Source: Amycolatopsis methanolica 239 (lineage in GTDB: Bacteria > Actinomycetota > Actinomycetes > Mycobacteriales > Pseudonocardiaceae). Taken from it: a stretch of 64,000 nt of DNA. Below, piece by piece: positions 43,515 through 51,180 of the stretch. The DNA lies in the NCBI RefSeq assembly GCF_000739085.1, contig NZ_CP009110.1, forward strand, positions 6,262,001-6,326,000, in the 5' to 3' direction. Numbering within the stretch: the first letter of the stretch is position 1; each line of letters begins with the position of its first letter. The notes under the pieces are model-generated. The model was not told the DNA's origin and searched no databases. It saw nothing but the letters and a program-made list of their open reading frames with translations. Both the position numbers and the translations under genes were made by a program.

Positions 43515-43994
43515 TCACACAATCGCGATCTGGTCGAGTCGTTTCACGGCAAGGCGGCGGTAGAGCTGGTTCTGGCACCAGTAGACGTGGATACCGACGA
43601 TGTGGTCACCATCCACTGTGAACCGCCACGCCTGATCGACGTCCAGGTGCTTCTCCTGGTTGACCGCGCCGGCGTAGTCCGCGGCCTGGGTGCCCTCGAC
43701 CTTGAGTTCCGCGGTGACCACCGAGCCGGTTTCGATGACGTCCTTGATCACCAGGTGAAGATCGGGGAATGCGGTGACGATGTCCGTCAGCGCGGTGCGG
43801 ATGTCGTCGAAGCCGCCTTCTCGGACATCGAGGGGAAAGATCTCCACTCGGACCGACTTGTCCACAACGGACAGTGCTGCCTCGACATCCCTGAGCTGGA
43901 AGGCGTTGAGGAATGCCCTGACGGTCTGTTCCGGCGTAGTGTTCACAATCCCTTGCTCCTCACGGGGAATCGACTTGCGTTTGAAGAGCTTCAT
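43515..43994 (-). CDS. NTF2-like (SnoaL fold) protein
   Basis: 159 aa from ATG at 43994 (ATGA overlap with the DJ-1 gene). VRAFLNAFQLRDVEAALSVV, IVTAFPDLHLVIKDVIETGS and HLDVDQAWRFTVDGDHIVGI show the fold. It is a second, diverged NTF2-like protein, 8 bp before the other. Paired NTF2-like genes often make heteromeric enzymes, such as the small-alpha/beta ketosteroid-type hydratases, and that is possible here. Confidence 0.83.
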   Translation of the reverse strand: MKLFKRKSIPREEQGIVNTTPEQTVRAFLNAFQLRDVEAALSVVDKSVRVEIFPLDVREGGFDDIRTALTDIVTAFPDLHLVIKDVIETGSVVTAELKVEGTQAADYAGAVNQEKHLDVDQAWRFTVDGDHIVGIHVYWCQNQLYRRLAVKRLDQIAIV

Positions 43995-45010
43995 CGGATC
44001 TGGAGTGCCTTGAGGACAGCGTCCGCGGTGGCCTCGGTCGATGCGGGGTTCTGACCGGTGATCAGATTGCGGTCGACCACCACATGCGAGACCCACGCGG
44101 CCGGGCCGTCGTCGAACACCGCGCCGGCGTTCTTCAGTGCGGTGTCCACGTACCACGGCAACCCGAGCTTGCCGGGGGCCGTCTGGTCCTCCTCCTCGTC
44201 GGTGAAACAAGTCATGCGGTAGCCGTCGAACAGCCACTGCCCGTCTTCCCGCTCCGGCGCGGACAGCAGCAGGGCGGGGCCGTGGCACAGCGAGGCGATC
44301 GGCGCGGTCTTCTCGTGCAGGATCGTCAGCAGGCGGGCGACGTGCGGGTTGTCTGCGAGGTCGACCATCGGCCCGTGCCCGCCTGGGGCGAACACGGCGT
44401 CGAACTCGGCGAGCTGCTCGTCGGTCAGATCGGCTAGGGAAACGGGATTGCGGAAGCCCGGAATGGCTTCGAGTCGCCTGCGGCGCTCCGCGGCGAGCGC
44501 CCGGCTCGCCTCGTCTAGCTCGTCGACGGCCGCCTGGATCTCCGCACGGGACAGACCGCCGTCGATACCCTCCTCCACCATCACATCGATCAGCTGGCGG
44601 TCCTCCCGCCACGCGATCTTCGCCGCCTTGCTGACCAGCGCATGCGCGTCGCTCGCCGACATCCCGCGCTCCTTGAGTCGCGCCGCGATGCGGCGTGCCG
44701 CGACCAGACCCTGTTCGGTCATATGGTGCAGCGTCACCCGGACGTCGTCGGGATCCTGGTGGAACGTACGGGTGACGGAGGCGAAGTAGTCCTGGTCCTC
44801 TTCGGGATAGTGGAAGAAGTTCTCGAGCCCGTACGGGTCGGCGAAAGGCTCGCGGCCGTCCGGGGTGACCACTACGACGTCGGCGCCCGCGGCAACAAAC
44901 CGTTCGTACGGTTTCAAGGCTTCTTCGGCGAAGTAACCGGTGGGATGCAGTGTGCCGTCTGCGAGTTCGATCTCGCGAGCACTCGAGACCAGGTAAGCGA
45001 TACGCGGCAT
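43991..45010 (-). CDS. DJ-1/PfpI (Hsp31-like) protein with a long helical insertion
   Basis: 339 aa, the first gene of the monooxygenase operon. The DJ-1 alpha/beta core is split: strand 1 and the acid residue (GYFAEEALKPYERF, about 26-40) are followed by an insertion of about 120 residues (70-190), mostly helical and highly charged (KERGMSASDAHALVSKAAKI, RALAAERRRRLEAIPGF). The core then resumes with FDAVFAPGGHGPMVDLADNP and nucleophile Cys242 (ASLCHGPALLLSA). Ordinary Hsp31/glyoxalase-III-type members are 220-290 aa. It may remove methylglyoxal or similar reactive carbonyls produced by the pathway. Confidence 0.87.
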   Translation of the reverse strand: MPRIAYLVSSAREIELADGTLHPTGYFAEEALKPYERFVAAGADVVVVTPDGREPFADPYGLENFFHYPEEDQDYFASVTRTFHQDPDDVRVTLHHMTEQGLVAARRIAARLKERGMSASDAHALVSKAAKIAWREDRQLIDVMVEEGIDGGLSRAEIQAAVDELDEASRALAAERRRRLEAIPGFRNPVSLADLTDEQLAEFDAVFAPGGHGPMVDLADNPHVARLLTILHEKTAPIASLCHGPALLLSAPEREDGQWLFDGYRMTCFTDEEEDQTAPGKLGLPWYVDTALKNAGAVFDDGPAAWVSHVVVDRNLITGQNPASTEATADAVLKALQIR

Positions 45011-45087
45011 GTCAACTCCAGGTGAACGGCTGGTTATCGAAGACCGTGGCGGAACGGTACCCAGCGTGTGACCCGGCTCGCATCGAA

Positions 45088-45165
45088 GATTCCTACGAGA
45101 GTTGTGCGGATTCCGACACGGTTGGGAGGGGTGTGTGGATTCCTGCTGATCTCTGCAAGATTCAG
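45088..45165. repeat. 21-bp-period repeat, family 3 (GATTCC)
   Basis: GATTCC/GATTCA boxes start at 45088, 45109, 45138 and 45159. Two intervals are exactly 21 bp and one is 29 bp. TGCGGATTCCGAC and TGTGGATTCCTGCTGA recur almost unchanged at 47471-47504. It lies in the divergent promoter region of the two DJ-1 genes. Confidence 0.65.
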
Positions 45166-45212
45166 CCGAAGGAGCTGACCGTTCAGGTTCGCCGCGATTA
45201 GGGTCATAACAT

Positions 45213-45240
45213 GTTTCCGCGTGCGTGGCGCCGCGGAAAC
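45213..45240. promoter_or_regulatory. Inverted repeat upstream of the second DJ-1 gene
   Basis: GTTTCCGCG (45213-45221) and CGCGGAAAC (45232-45240) form a perfect 9-bp dyad with a 10-bp spacer, 30 bp before the ATG at 45271. It could be an operator or a leader hairpin. Confidence 0.5.
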
Positions 45241-45270
45241 CTCATCACATCCGACGCAGAGAGGCATTCC

Positions 45271-45996
45271 ATGACGCGCGTACTGTTCGCAGTGTCCGGA
45301 AAGGACTACTGGACGCTGGCCGACGGCACCCGGCACTCCTGCGGTTTCTGGCCCGAGGAGCTGGCCGTTCCGCACCAGGTCTTCCGCGCCGCCGGTTTCG
45401 ACATCACGATCGCCACCCCTGGCGCCGCCGTCCCGACGGCGGACGAAGCCGGTTTCACCGCGGCCATGAACGGGGGTTCGGAAGAGCCGGGCAAGCGATT
45501 CCGCGCATACCTCGACAGCATCGCCGCCGAGCTCAACTCGCCGGTGGATCTGGACGAAGTGGACGCCGGCGACTTCGACTTCGTGTTCGTCCCCGGTGGA
45601 CACGGGCCGATGGAGGATCTTGCCGTGTCGGAGAAGTTCGGCGCGCTCGTCCGCAACTTCACCGACTCCGGGAAAGCGGTCGCGGCCGTCTGCCACGGCC
45701 CGGCCGCCCTGTTGCCGGCCAAGGACGACAACGGAAACTGGCTGTTCGCGGGCCGTCGGGTCACCGGCTTCAGCAATGTCGAGGAGGGGCAGGTCGGCTT
45801 CGCCGACAAGGCGCCGTGGCTGCTGGAAGACCGGCTCATCGCCAGCGGCGGCAAGTTCGAGAAGAGCGGCGGCCCATGGGAACCGCACGTGGTGGTGGAC
45901 GGGAACCTTTACACCGGACAGAATCCGGCGGCCTCCGAGCCTCTGGCGGAGCAGCTCGTCAAGGCGCACAGCGCGGTGCTGGAAACCGTGAAGTAA
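45271..45996 (+). CDS. DJ-1/PfpI family protein (Hsp31/glyoxalase III-like)
   Basis: 241 aa. VLFAVSGKDYWTLADGTRHS, GFWPEELAVPHQVFRAAGFD with the active-site Glu, FVFVPGGHGPMEDL, and nucleophile Cys141 in AVCHGPAALLPA. This is the compact form of the family without the insertion found in its divergent neighbour. It is divergent from the monooxygenase operon (260-bp gap) and ends at a strong terminator. Likely a glutathione-independent glyoxalase or chaperone protecting against reactive carbonyls. Confidence 0.88.
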   Translation: MTRVLFAVSGKDYWTLADGTRHSCGFWPEELAVPHQVFRAAGFDITIATPGAAVPTADEAGFTAAMNGGSEEPGKRFRAYLDSIAAELNSPVDLDEVDAGDFDFVFVPGGHGPMEDLAVSEKFGALVRNFTDSGKAVAAVCHGPAALLPAKDDNGNWLFAGRRVTGFSNVEEGQVGFADKAPWLLEDRLIASGGKFEKSGGPWEPHVVVDGNLYTGQNPAASEPLAEQLVKAHSAVLETVK

Positions 45997-46018
45997 CGCG
46001 GATCGCTTCCGCCGTCAC

Positions 46019-46064
46019 GAGGCCGTGCTCGTGGGGCACCCTGCCGCCCCACGAGCACGGCCTC
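46019..46064. terminator. Strong bidirectional terminator
   Basis: GAGGCCGTGCTCGTGGGG (46019-46036) pairs perfectly with CCCCACGAGCACGGCCTC (46047-46064): an 18-bp stem with a 10-nt loop. It lies between the convergent DJ-1 (+) and AraC (-) genes and can serve both. Confidence 0.9.
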
Positions 46065-46070
46065 TCGTCG

Positions 46071-47051
46071 TCAGCCCTTCTGGATTCGCAGCTCATGACT
46101 GAGCGACTGCAGATCGCAGTACGCACGCGGGGTCGCACCGAACCGGTCGCGGAACTCATTGATGAAATGGGATGCGCTCGAATAGCCGACCGCCCGCGAG
46201 ATCTGCGTTACGCTCAGCTTGTTCTCGATCAGCAACTCCCGCGCGCGGTTGAGCCGCGTCTCTTTCACGAATTGGTAAGGCGACTTACCCGTGACGTCGC
46301 GGAAGAGATGAGAGAACGCGGACGGGCTGAGTGAAACCTGCTCCGCCATGTCGCTCACCGTCAGGGGCTCGGACATGTTTTTCCGCACGTAGGAGATGAC
46401 CTCGCTGACCGGGTTGCTGGCGGCCTGGGTGGCGGCGATCTCCAGCAGCCGGGCGTACTGCTCCGCCTGCAGCACCCGGTAGACCATCTCCTGCAGATAG
46501 ACCGGCGCCAGCACCCGCCGGTCGGCCCCGGTGTGCGTCGCACGGAGGAACCGCATCGCCGCGCCCATCAGGTTACAGTCGAGCGCGGTGACGAACGCGC
46601 GCTCCGGCTTGCTCTCCACCGGCCGCCCGAAGGTCGTGGTGCGGCGGTCGAGGATGTCCGACGACACCCGCCGGACCAGGGTGGGATCGATCTGCAGAAC
46701 GAAGGACAGGAAGGGCTTGGCCGGGGTGGCTTCGAGGATCTCGGCCTGGAAGTGCTGGCTGCTACTCAGCACCAGGTAGTTGAACGGGTCATAGAAGTAC
46801 TTCTGCCCGTCGACCGTGACGCATTTGCGCCCCTGCGCGATGATGCACAGCGACAGCGACTTGACCTCGGCCCACTTCGGCGCGACCGGATGCGTGAAAC
46901 GATAGAACGTCAGCCCTGGCCATCCCCCGTTATTGCCGCCGAGCTCCGGGGCACGGGATCGGATCTCGGTGAGCAGGTCACCCGAGGTGTGGATCTCGTG
47001 GAGCTGACGAAGCATTTCGGTCATGTCGGCATCTCCCGTGGTGTCGATCAT
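46071..47051 (-). CDS. AraC family regulator (second paralogue near the monooxygenase operon)
   Basis: 326 aa. AraC_N domain (WPGLTFYRFTHPVAPKWAEV, IAQGRKCVTVDGQKYFYDP) and C-terminal double HTH (TVSDMAEQVSLSPSAFSHLF, QISRAVGYSSASHFINEFRD). It shares long identical blocks (KCVTVDG, KPFLSFVLQIDP, GKSPYQFVKE, LNRARELL) with the AraC at 36004-36975, so the two arose by duplication. It probably regulates the divergent DJ-1/monooxygenase promoters that lie next to it. Confidence 0.9.
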   Translation of the reverse strand: MIDTTGDADMTEMLRQLHEIHTSGDLLTEIRSRAPELGGNNGGWPGLTFYRFTHPVAPKWAEVKSLSLCIIAQGRKCVTVDGQKYFYDPFNYLVLSSSQHFQAEILEATPAKPFLSFVLQIDPTLVRRVSSDILDRRTTTFGRPVESKPERAFVTALDCNLMGAAMRFLRATHTGADRRVLAPVYLQEMVYRVLQAEQYARLLEIAATQAASNPVSEVISYVRKNMSEPLTVSDMAEQVSLSPSAFSHLFRDVTGKSPYQFVKETRLNRARELLIENKLSVTQISRAVGYSSASHFINEFRDRFGATPRAYCDLQSLSHELRIQKG

Positions 47052-47093
47052 CGAGCCCGGCGTCCGATCGAGGAGTAGCCGACTGGGGCTGCG

Positions 47094-47335
47094 AGTGCCG
47101 CGCTCGGTTCGGCCAGAGCCAGTGCCGCGTGCGACTCGGCGGGGGCCAGCGATGCCGCGCTCGGTTCGGTCGAAGCCAACGCCCCACCACGCGGCTGGGC
47201 CGAGGCCGGTGCCACGCCGTACCGCTCACCTGCAGGTACCAGCGCCGCTGCGTACGGCCCAGTCGGGACCACCTCCGTCGCCACCTGCGGCTCGGCCGGA
47301 GCTACCAGCGCCGCGCCGTATCGCCCAGCGCTCGC
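47094..47335. repeat. Degenerate 27/30/33-bp tandem repeat, family 4
   Basis: Units marked by AGTGCCGCG-like starts lie at about 47094, 47121, 47151, 47178, 47208 and 47241, with more diverged copies to 47335. GCGCTCGGTTCGG recurs at 47099 and 47156. Unit lengths are multiples of three, so the minus strand reads as Ala/Pro/Glu-rich decapeptide-like repeats, but no start signal supports translation. It occupies the upstream region of the AraC gene. Confidence 0.6.
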
Positions 47336-47473
47336 CCTAGCCGCCTGAGCAGGCAATTCGAGCTCGGCCGGTAGTCCAATCACCGCATTCCTCCCCATGC
47401 AGGTTCCCGGTGCGCACCCCGTCCCGTGCGGCACTGATCGACATTACGGCTGGTCGGGGACCGCGATGATGTG

Positions 47474-47527
47474 GATTCCTACTGAGTTCGTGCGGATTCC
47501 GACTGGATCGCCGTTGGCGGGGATTGG
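47474..47527. repeat. 21-bp-period repeat, family 3 (GATTCC), second locus
   Basis: GATTCC at 47474 and 47495 (21 bp apart) with a weaker GATTGG at 47522. The surrounding text matches the array at 45088-45165. Confidence 0.6.
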
Positions 47528-47708
47528 CCGTGGGGCGAGGCGTTGCACCGGACGTCGGGTGCCAGGCGGTATCGGCGTTCTGGGAGAGAGGTGGTTGGGT
47601 TTCGGGCACGCCTTCGGCGCACCGGTGGGGATTCGCGCTCGTATGCTCATCATGGCGGGGTGGCTGGTGGCGCGAATTCCCACCGGATCGCATGCCCGGT
47701 CACCCTAA

Positions 47709-47987
47709 GTACCGGCGCTCGTTGCGGAAATCCACCCAACGGGCGGTACGCCAGTCGACCCCGCCCGCCGCCACGGCCGCGACGTCCAGTTGATGGACCA
47801 GGGCGAGGGCATGGTCACCCTCACCTCGGACCAACCGGTGGCGGTGGGGACGGCGACCTATGGGCGGGTCGACGCCGAAGCCCGCCGCCGCAAACCCAGC
47901 GAATCAGACAAACCCCGCACACCACCTGCCCCCACACCCGAACCCGCGCCCGACGCCAAGCCCGACAACGAACCACCACCCTTCTAA
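47709..47987 (+). other. Decayed or spurious ORF of unknown origin
   Basis: Ninety-two open codons between two stops, with the only ATGs at 47790 and 47793. The text MDQGEGMVTLTSDQPVAVGT followed by AEARRRKPSESDKPRTPPAP has a disordered Pro-rich tail. No RBS precedes the ATGs and no family was recognised. The whole 47052-48202 interval (more than 1.1 kb) otherwise holds only repeats, an element copy and a terminator. Confidence 0.3.
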
Positions 47988-48013
47988 CACTCCACGCCGA
48001 GCAACGTTGATGC

Positions 48014-48038
48014 ATTCTCCCGCTGTCCGATCGGGAAT
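48014..48038. repeat. Palindrome-ended element, copy 2
   Basis: A 25-bp element from ATTC to GGAAT with core CCGCTGTCCGATC, the partner of 31792-31814. The two differ by two substitutions and a 2-bp indel. Confidence 0.55.
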
Positions 48039-48155
48039 CCCCGTCACCGGCGCCGGACACGTGGTCACCACCCCTGAATCGGCCGGGTGCATGCGGATCG
48101 GCCGGATGCCGGCAAGCCACGACCGGACACGGAGGGCGCCAAGCGCCGAAAGCCG

Positions 48156-48192
48156 TCCGGCTGCTCCCGCGTGCCCTGCGGGAGCAGCCGGA
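48156..48192 (-). terminator. Terminator downstream of the broken enolase-superfamily gene
   Basis: TCCGGCTGCTCCCGC (48156-48170) pairs with GCGGGAGCAGCCGGA (48178-48192): a perfect 15-bp stem with a 7-nt loop, about 11 bp past the stop at 48203. Confidence 0.8.
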
Positions 48193-48202
48193 TCACACCT
48201 GC

Positions 48203-49077
48203 TCATCCCCGGGTGAGTCGGCGCACCTTCTCCTCGTCGAGTGTCACCCCGAGGCCGGGACCGTGCGGTACGCGCAGGTGCCCGTCCCGGTAGTCGAGCG
48301 GCTCGACGAGCAGCTCCTCGGCCATCAGCAGCGGCCCGAACAGTTCGCTGCCGAAGGTCACCGACGGGGTGGCGCAGCACAGGTGCAGCCCGGCGACCGT
48401 GCCGATCGGCGATTCGATGGCCGTGCCGCCGTGGCACGGTATCCCGGCCGCGGTGGCGACCGCGGCGATCCGCTGGGTCACCGTGAAACCGCCGGACTTG
48501 GTGACCTTCAGCGAGAAGATGTCCGCCGCGTTGGCCTTGACGATGCGCAGCGCGTCCTGTTCGCTGCGCAGGCTCTCGTCCGCCATGATCGGGATCTCCC
48601 GGAGCTGGGCGAGCCGGGCCGCCCCGTCGTGTCCCAGGCCGGCAGCGGCTGCTCGATGAGCTCGACGCCGGCGGCCTGCAGCCGCGGAAGGTAGCGGGTG
48701 GCGGTCAGCTCGTCCCATGCCGCATTGATGTCCATCCGCAGGCTCGCCCGGGAAGCCAGCGCCGAGGCGACCTTTTCGATCCGCTCGACATCGGCCTCCG
48801 GATCCTGCGAACCCATCTTCAGCTTGAAACTGGCGTGCTTCCCGGCATCCAGCTTGCCGGTGGCCTCCTCGATGATCTCGTGCGGCCGGGCGGCACCCAG
48901 CGCCCAGGTGACCGGGACACGATCCTGCGCGAGCCCGCCGAGCAGCGCGTACACCGGCAACCCGACGGTCCTGCCCCAGGCATCGAAGAGCGCCACCTCC
49001 ACCGCGGCCTTGGCGAACCGGTTCTCCGCGACCAGCCGGTCCATGGTGGCGCGCAAGGCCGGCACCTCGGCGATTCC
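48203..49077 (-). pseudogene. Broken muconate cycloisomerase-like enolase-superfamily gene
   Basis: Coding identity runs from about 49077 in one frame (LVAENRFAKAAVEVALFDAW, ASFKLKMGSQDPEADVERIE with the KxK acid-base pair, LRMDINAAWDELTATRYLPR, AGVELIEQPLPAWD). It then jumps near 48630 to the next frame (DGAARLAQLREIPIMADESL, KVTKSGGFTVTQRIAAVATA, AIESPIGTVAGLHLCCATPS). A one-base deletion explains the shift. The N-terminal cap (about 90 residues) is absent and replaced by repeats at 49225-49309. The two defects together make a pseudogene more likely than a sequencing error. Confidence 0.85.
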
Positions 49078-49224
49078 GCACCTGGGCCAAGGGGGGACCC
49101 ACGGCATCGGGCTGTCCTTCGGGAGCGCAGCGCTCGTGCTGGCGCGCTTGATGCCAGTTTCGATCCCGACCGGTGGCGTGCGGCCGGGGTCGCCGCGGGA
49201 AAGCCCCGCGCTCCTGTTCGTGGA

Positions 49225-49309
49225 TGCACGACACGCGATCGCAGAGTGCGGACACCCGCTCACGAAGTGCGGACAGGCGCGCATGAAATGCGGACACGCC
49301 TGCCATGGA
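49225..49309. repeat. 21-bp-period repeat, family 2, one-arm copy
   Basis: TGCGGACAC-type units start at 49247, 49268 and 49289, with a degenerate TGCACGACAC at 49225. They point in one direction only. The missing opposite arm, and the truncated gene beside it, suggest a deletion with one end inside the array. Confidence 0.8.
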
Positions 49310-49323
49310 TCGCACCGGGACGA

Positions 49324-50181
49324 TCACACCACGGTGACTACCACGCCCTCGTCCTGGAATCGGCGCACCAGATCCGCCGGCGCACCGTCGTCCGTGACGA
49401 GCGTGTCGATCGCCCCGATCGGGCAGATCCTGGCGAACGCCCCGGCACCGAGCTTGGAGCTGTCCGCGACCACCACCACCCGGCTCGCCCGCTCCACCAT
49501 CAACCGGTTGATGCCGGCCTCGTCCTCGTTGTGCGCGCAGGCGCCGAACGCGGGGTCGATCGCATCCACCCCGAGGAACAGCAGGTCCAGGGTGAGATCG
49601 TCCAGGATGCGCGCGGCCAGCTGCCCGGCCAGCTCGAAGGTCTTCCGGCGCGCCACCCCGCCGGTGACCACGATCTTCACCTGCGGCCGGGGAACCAGAT
49701 CGTTGGCGATGTTCAGCGCGTTCGTCACCACGGTGAACGCCACGTCGTCACCCATCGACGCGAGGTCCGACCGGAGGGCGAGGCTGCGTGCGACCTCCGT
49801 GGTGGTGGTACCGCCATTGATCCCGATGACGCTGCCTCGCTCGACCAGCTCCGCTGCCGCCCGCGCGATCCTGCCCTTGGCCACCGCATTCCTGCCGGTC
49901 CGGTACCGCACGGGCAGGTCGTAGGCGACCCCGTTCGCGACGGCTCCGCCCCTGGTTCGGATGAGCAGCTGCTGCTCGGCGAGGTGGTCGAGGTCGCGGC
50001 GGACCGTGGCCGTCGAGACGGCCAGCTCGGCCGCGAGCGTTTCGACGTCGAGCTTGCCGTGCCGCCCCAACAGTTCCAGCAGCGCGCCGAGCCGTTCGTG
50101 CCGATCCAACCTTTGCCCCGATCCCGCGTTGTCCGCCCGTCCACCGACCCGCGCAAGTATCGCCCCTCGGCGAGGAAACAC
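49324..50181 (-). CDS. DeoR/GlpR family transcriptional repressor
   Basis: 285 aa from GTG at 50181. A later start near residue 24 (LDRHERLGALLELLG) is possible, since the DeoR HTH begins there: KLDVETLAAELAVSTATVRR, DLDHLAEQQLLIRTRGGA. The C-terminal sugar-phosphate-binding domain shows GSVIGINGGTTTTEVARSLA, VTNALNIANDLV and LLFLGVDAIDPAFGACAHNE. It is divergent from the SIS-kinase-aldolase operon, with an operator-like dyad between, so it is the likely local repressor released by a sugar phosphate. Confidence 0.9.
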   Translation of the reverse strand: MFPRRGAILARVGGRADNAGSGQRLDRHERLGALLELLGRHGKLDVETLAAELAVSTATVRRDLDHLAEQQLLIRTRGGAVANGVAYDLPVRYRTGRNAVAKGRIARAAAELVERGSVIGINGGTTTTEVARSLALRSDLASMGDDVAFTVVTNALNIANDLVPRPQVKIVVTGGVARRKTFELAGQLAARILDDLTLDLLFLGVDAIDPAFGACAHNEDEAGINRLMVERASRVVVVADSSKLGAGAFARICPIGAIDTLVTDDGAPADLVRRFQDEGVVVTVV

Positions 50182-50232
50182 GCGGTAAGACTACCCATGT
50201 CCGCCTAAAACTGATTGAATATGCCCGATATC

Positions 50233-50254
50233 GATCAACTTTCTGCAGTTGATC
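50233..50254. promoter_or_regulatory. Operator-like dyad between DeoR gene and amino-sugar operon
   Basis: GATCAACT (50233-50240) and AGTTGATC (50247-50254) form a perfect 8-bp inverted repeat with spacer TTCTGC. It sits in an AT-rich 111-bp gap with CTTTC and TTTCTT direct elements nearby, and is well placed to block the rightward promoter. Confidence 0.7.
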
Positions 50255-50292
50255 TTCAAGTTTCTTCAGCGGCTAGGTCAGGAGCGTGCCGG

Positions 50293-51177
50293 ATGTCCCA
50301 TACCGAGGCGGAGATCGCGAGCCAACCGGAGTGCTGGCGGCGCACCGCGGCCCTCGTACCCGACGTCGCCGGCGTGCTGCCTCGGCGCGGCGAGCGGATC
50401 GCGGTGATGGGCTGCGGCACGTCGTGGTTCATCGCCAAGGCCTACGCCGCACTCCGGGAGCGGGCGGGATGGGGACACACCGACGCGTTCCCCGCCTCCG
50501 AGTTCCCCGCCGGGCGCCGCTACGACCGGGTGCTGGCGCTCACCCGCTCCGGCACCACGACGGAGGTGCTGCGCCTGCTCGCCGAGCTGCGCGGGCGCAC
50601 GCCGACCGTCGCCATCACCGCGGACCCGGCCACCGCGGTGGCCGACCTGGCCGACGAGGTGCTCCCGCTGGCGTTCGCCGACGAGCGCTCGGTGGTGCAG
50701 ACCCGCTTCGCCACCACGCAGCTCGCGCTGCTGCGCGCGCACCTCGGCGAGGACATCGGCACGGCGGTGCTGGACGCTCGGCTCGCACTGGACGAGGAGC
50801 TGCCGGCGGATCTCGTGGCCGCCGAGCAGTTCACCTTCCTCGGTCGCGGGTGGACGATCGGCCTGGCGCACGAAGCCGCGCTGAAGATGCGTGAGGCGGC
50901 ACGGTCCTGGACCGAGACCTACCCCGCCATGGAGTACCGGCACGGCCCGATCGCCATCGCCGGGCCAGGCCGCGTCGTGTGGTCGCTCGGCGAGCCGCCG
51001 GAAGGCCTCGCGCAGGACGTCGCACGAACCGGCGCCACGTTCGTGCGCACCGGCCGCGACCCGATGGCCGACCTCATCCGCGTCCAGCGCCTCGCGGTCG
51101 CCATCGCCGGCGCCAACGGCTACGACCCCGACCGGCCGCGGAACCTGACCCGCTCGGTCGTGCTCACCGAGGCATAG
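50293..51177 (+). CDS. SIS-domain sugar-phosphate isomerase/deaminase (AgaS/GlmS-C-like)
   Basis: 294 aa, AGGAG upstream of ATG at 50293. Two SIS domains: RIAVMGCGTSWFIAKAYAAL, LALTRSGTTTEVLRLL and, in the second, FTFLGRGWTIGLAHEAALKM, REAARSWTETYPAMEYRHGP. The HGP motif is typical of GlmS-isomerase-like and AgaS proteins acting on hexosamine 6-phosphates. Context (ROK kinase, PfkB kinase, aldolase) favours conversion of galactosamine-6-P to tagatose-6-P. Confidence 0.86.
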   Translation: MSHTEAEIASQPECWRRTAALVPDVAGVLPRRGERIAVMGCGTSWFIAKAYAALRERAGWGHTDAFPASEFPAGRRYDRVLALTRSGTTTEVLRLLAELRGRTPTVAITADPATAVADLADEVLPLAFADERSVVQTRFATTQLALLRAHLGEDIGTAVLDARLALDEELPADLVAAEQFTFLGRGWTIGLAHEAALKMREAARSWTETYPAMEYRHGPIAIAGPGRVVWSLGEPPEGLAQDVARTGATFVRTGRDPMADLIRVQRLAVAIAGANGYDPDRPRNLTRSVVLTEA

Positions 51178-51180
51178 GCG

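Noticed and set aside
47048-47434. Ala/Pro-rich minus-strand ORF over repeat family 4
   Set aside because: Repeat units are multiples of three so the frame stays open by construction; there is no start signal and no known fold.
48203-49327. Intact 374-codon enolase-superfamily gene in one frame
   Set aside because: The N-terminal half of that frame is nonsense; homology continues only in the neighbouring frame, and the cap domain is missing.
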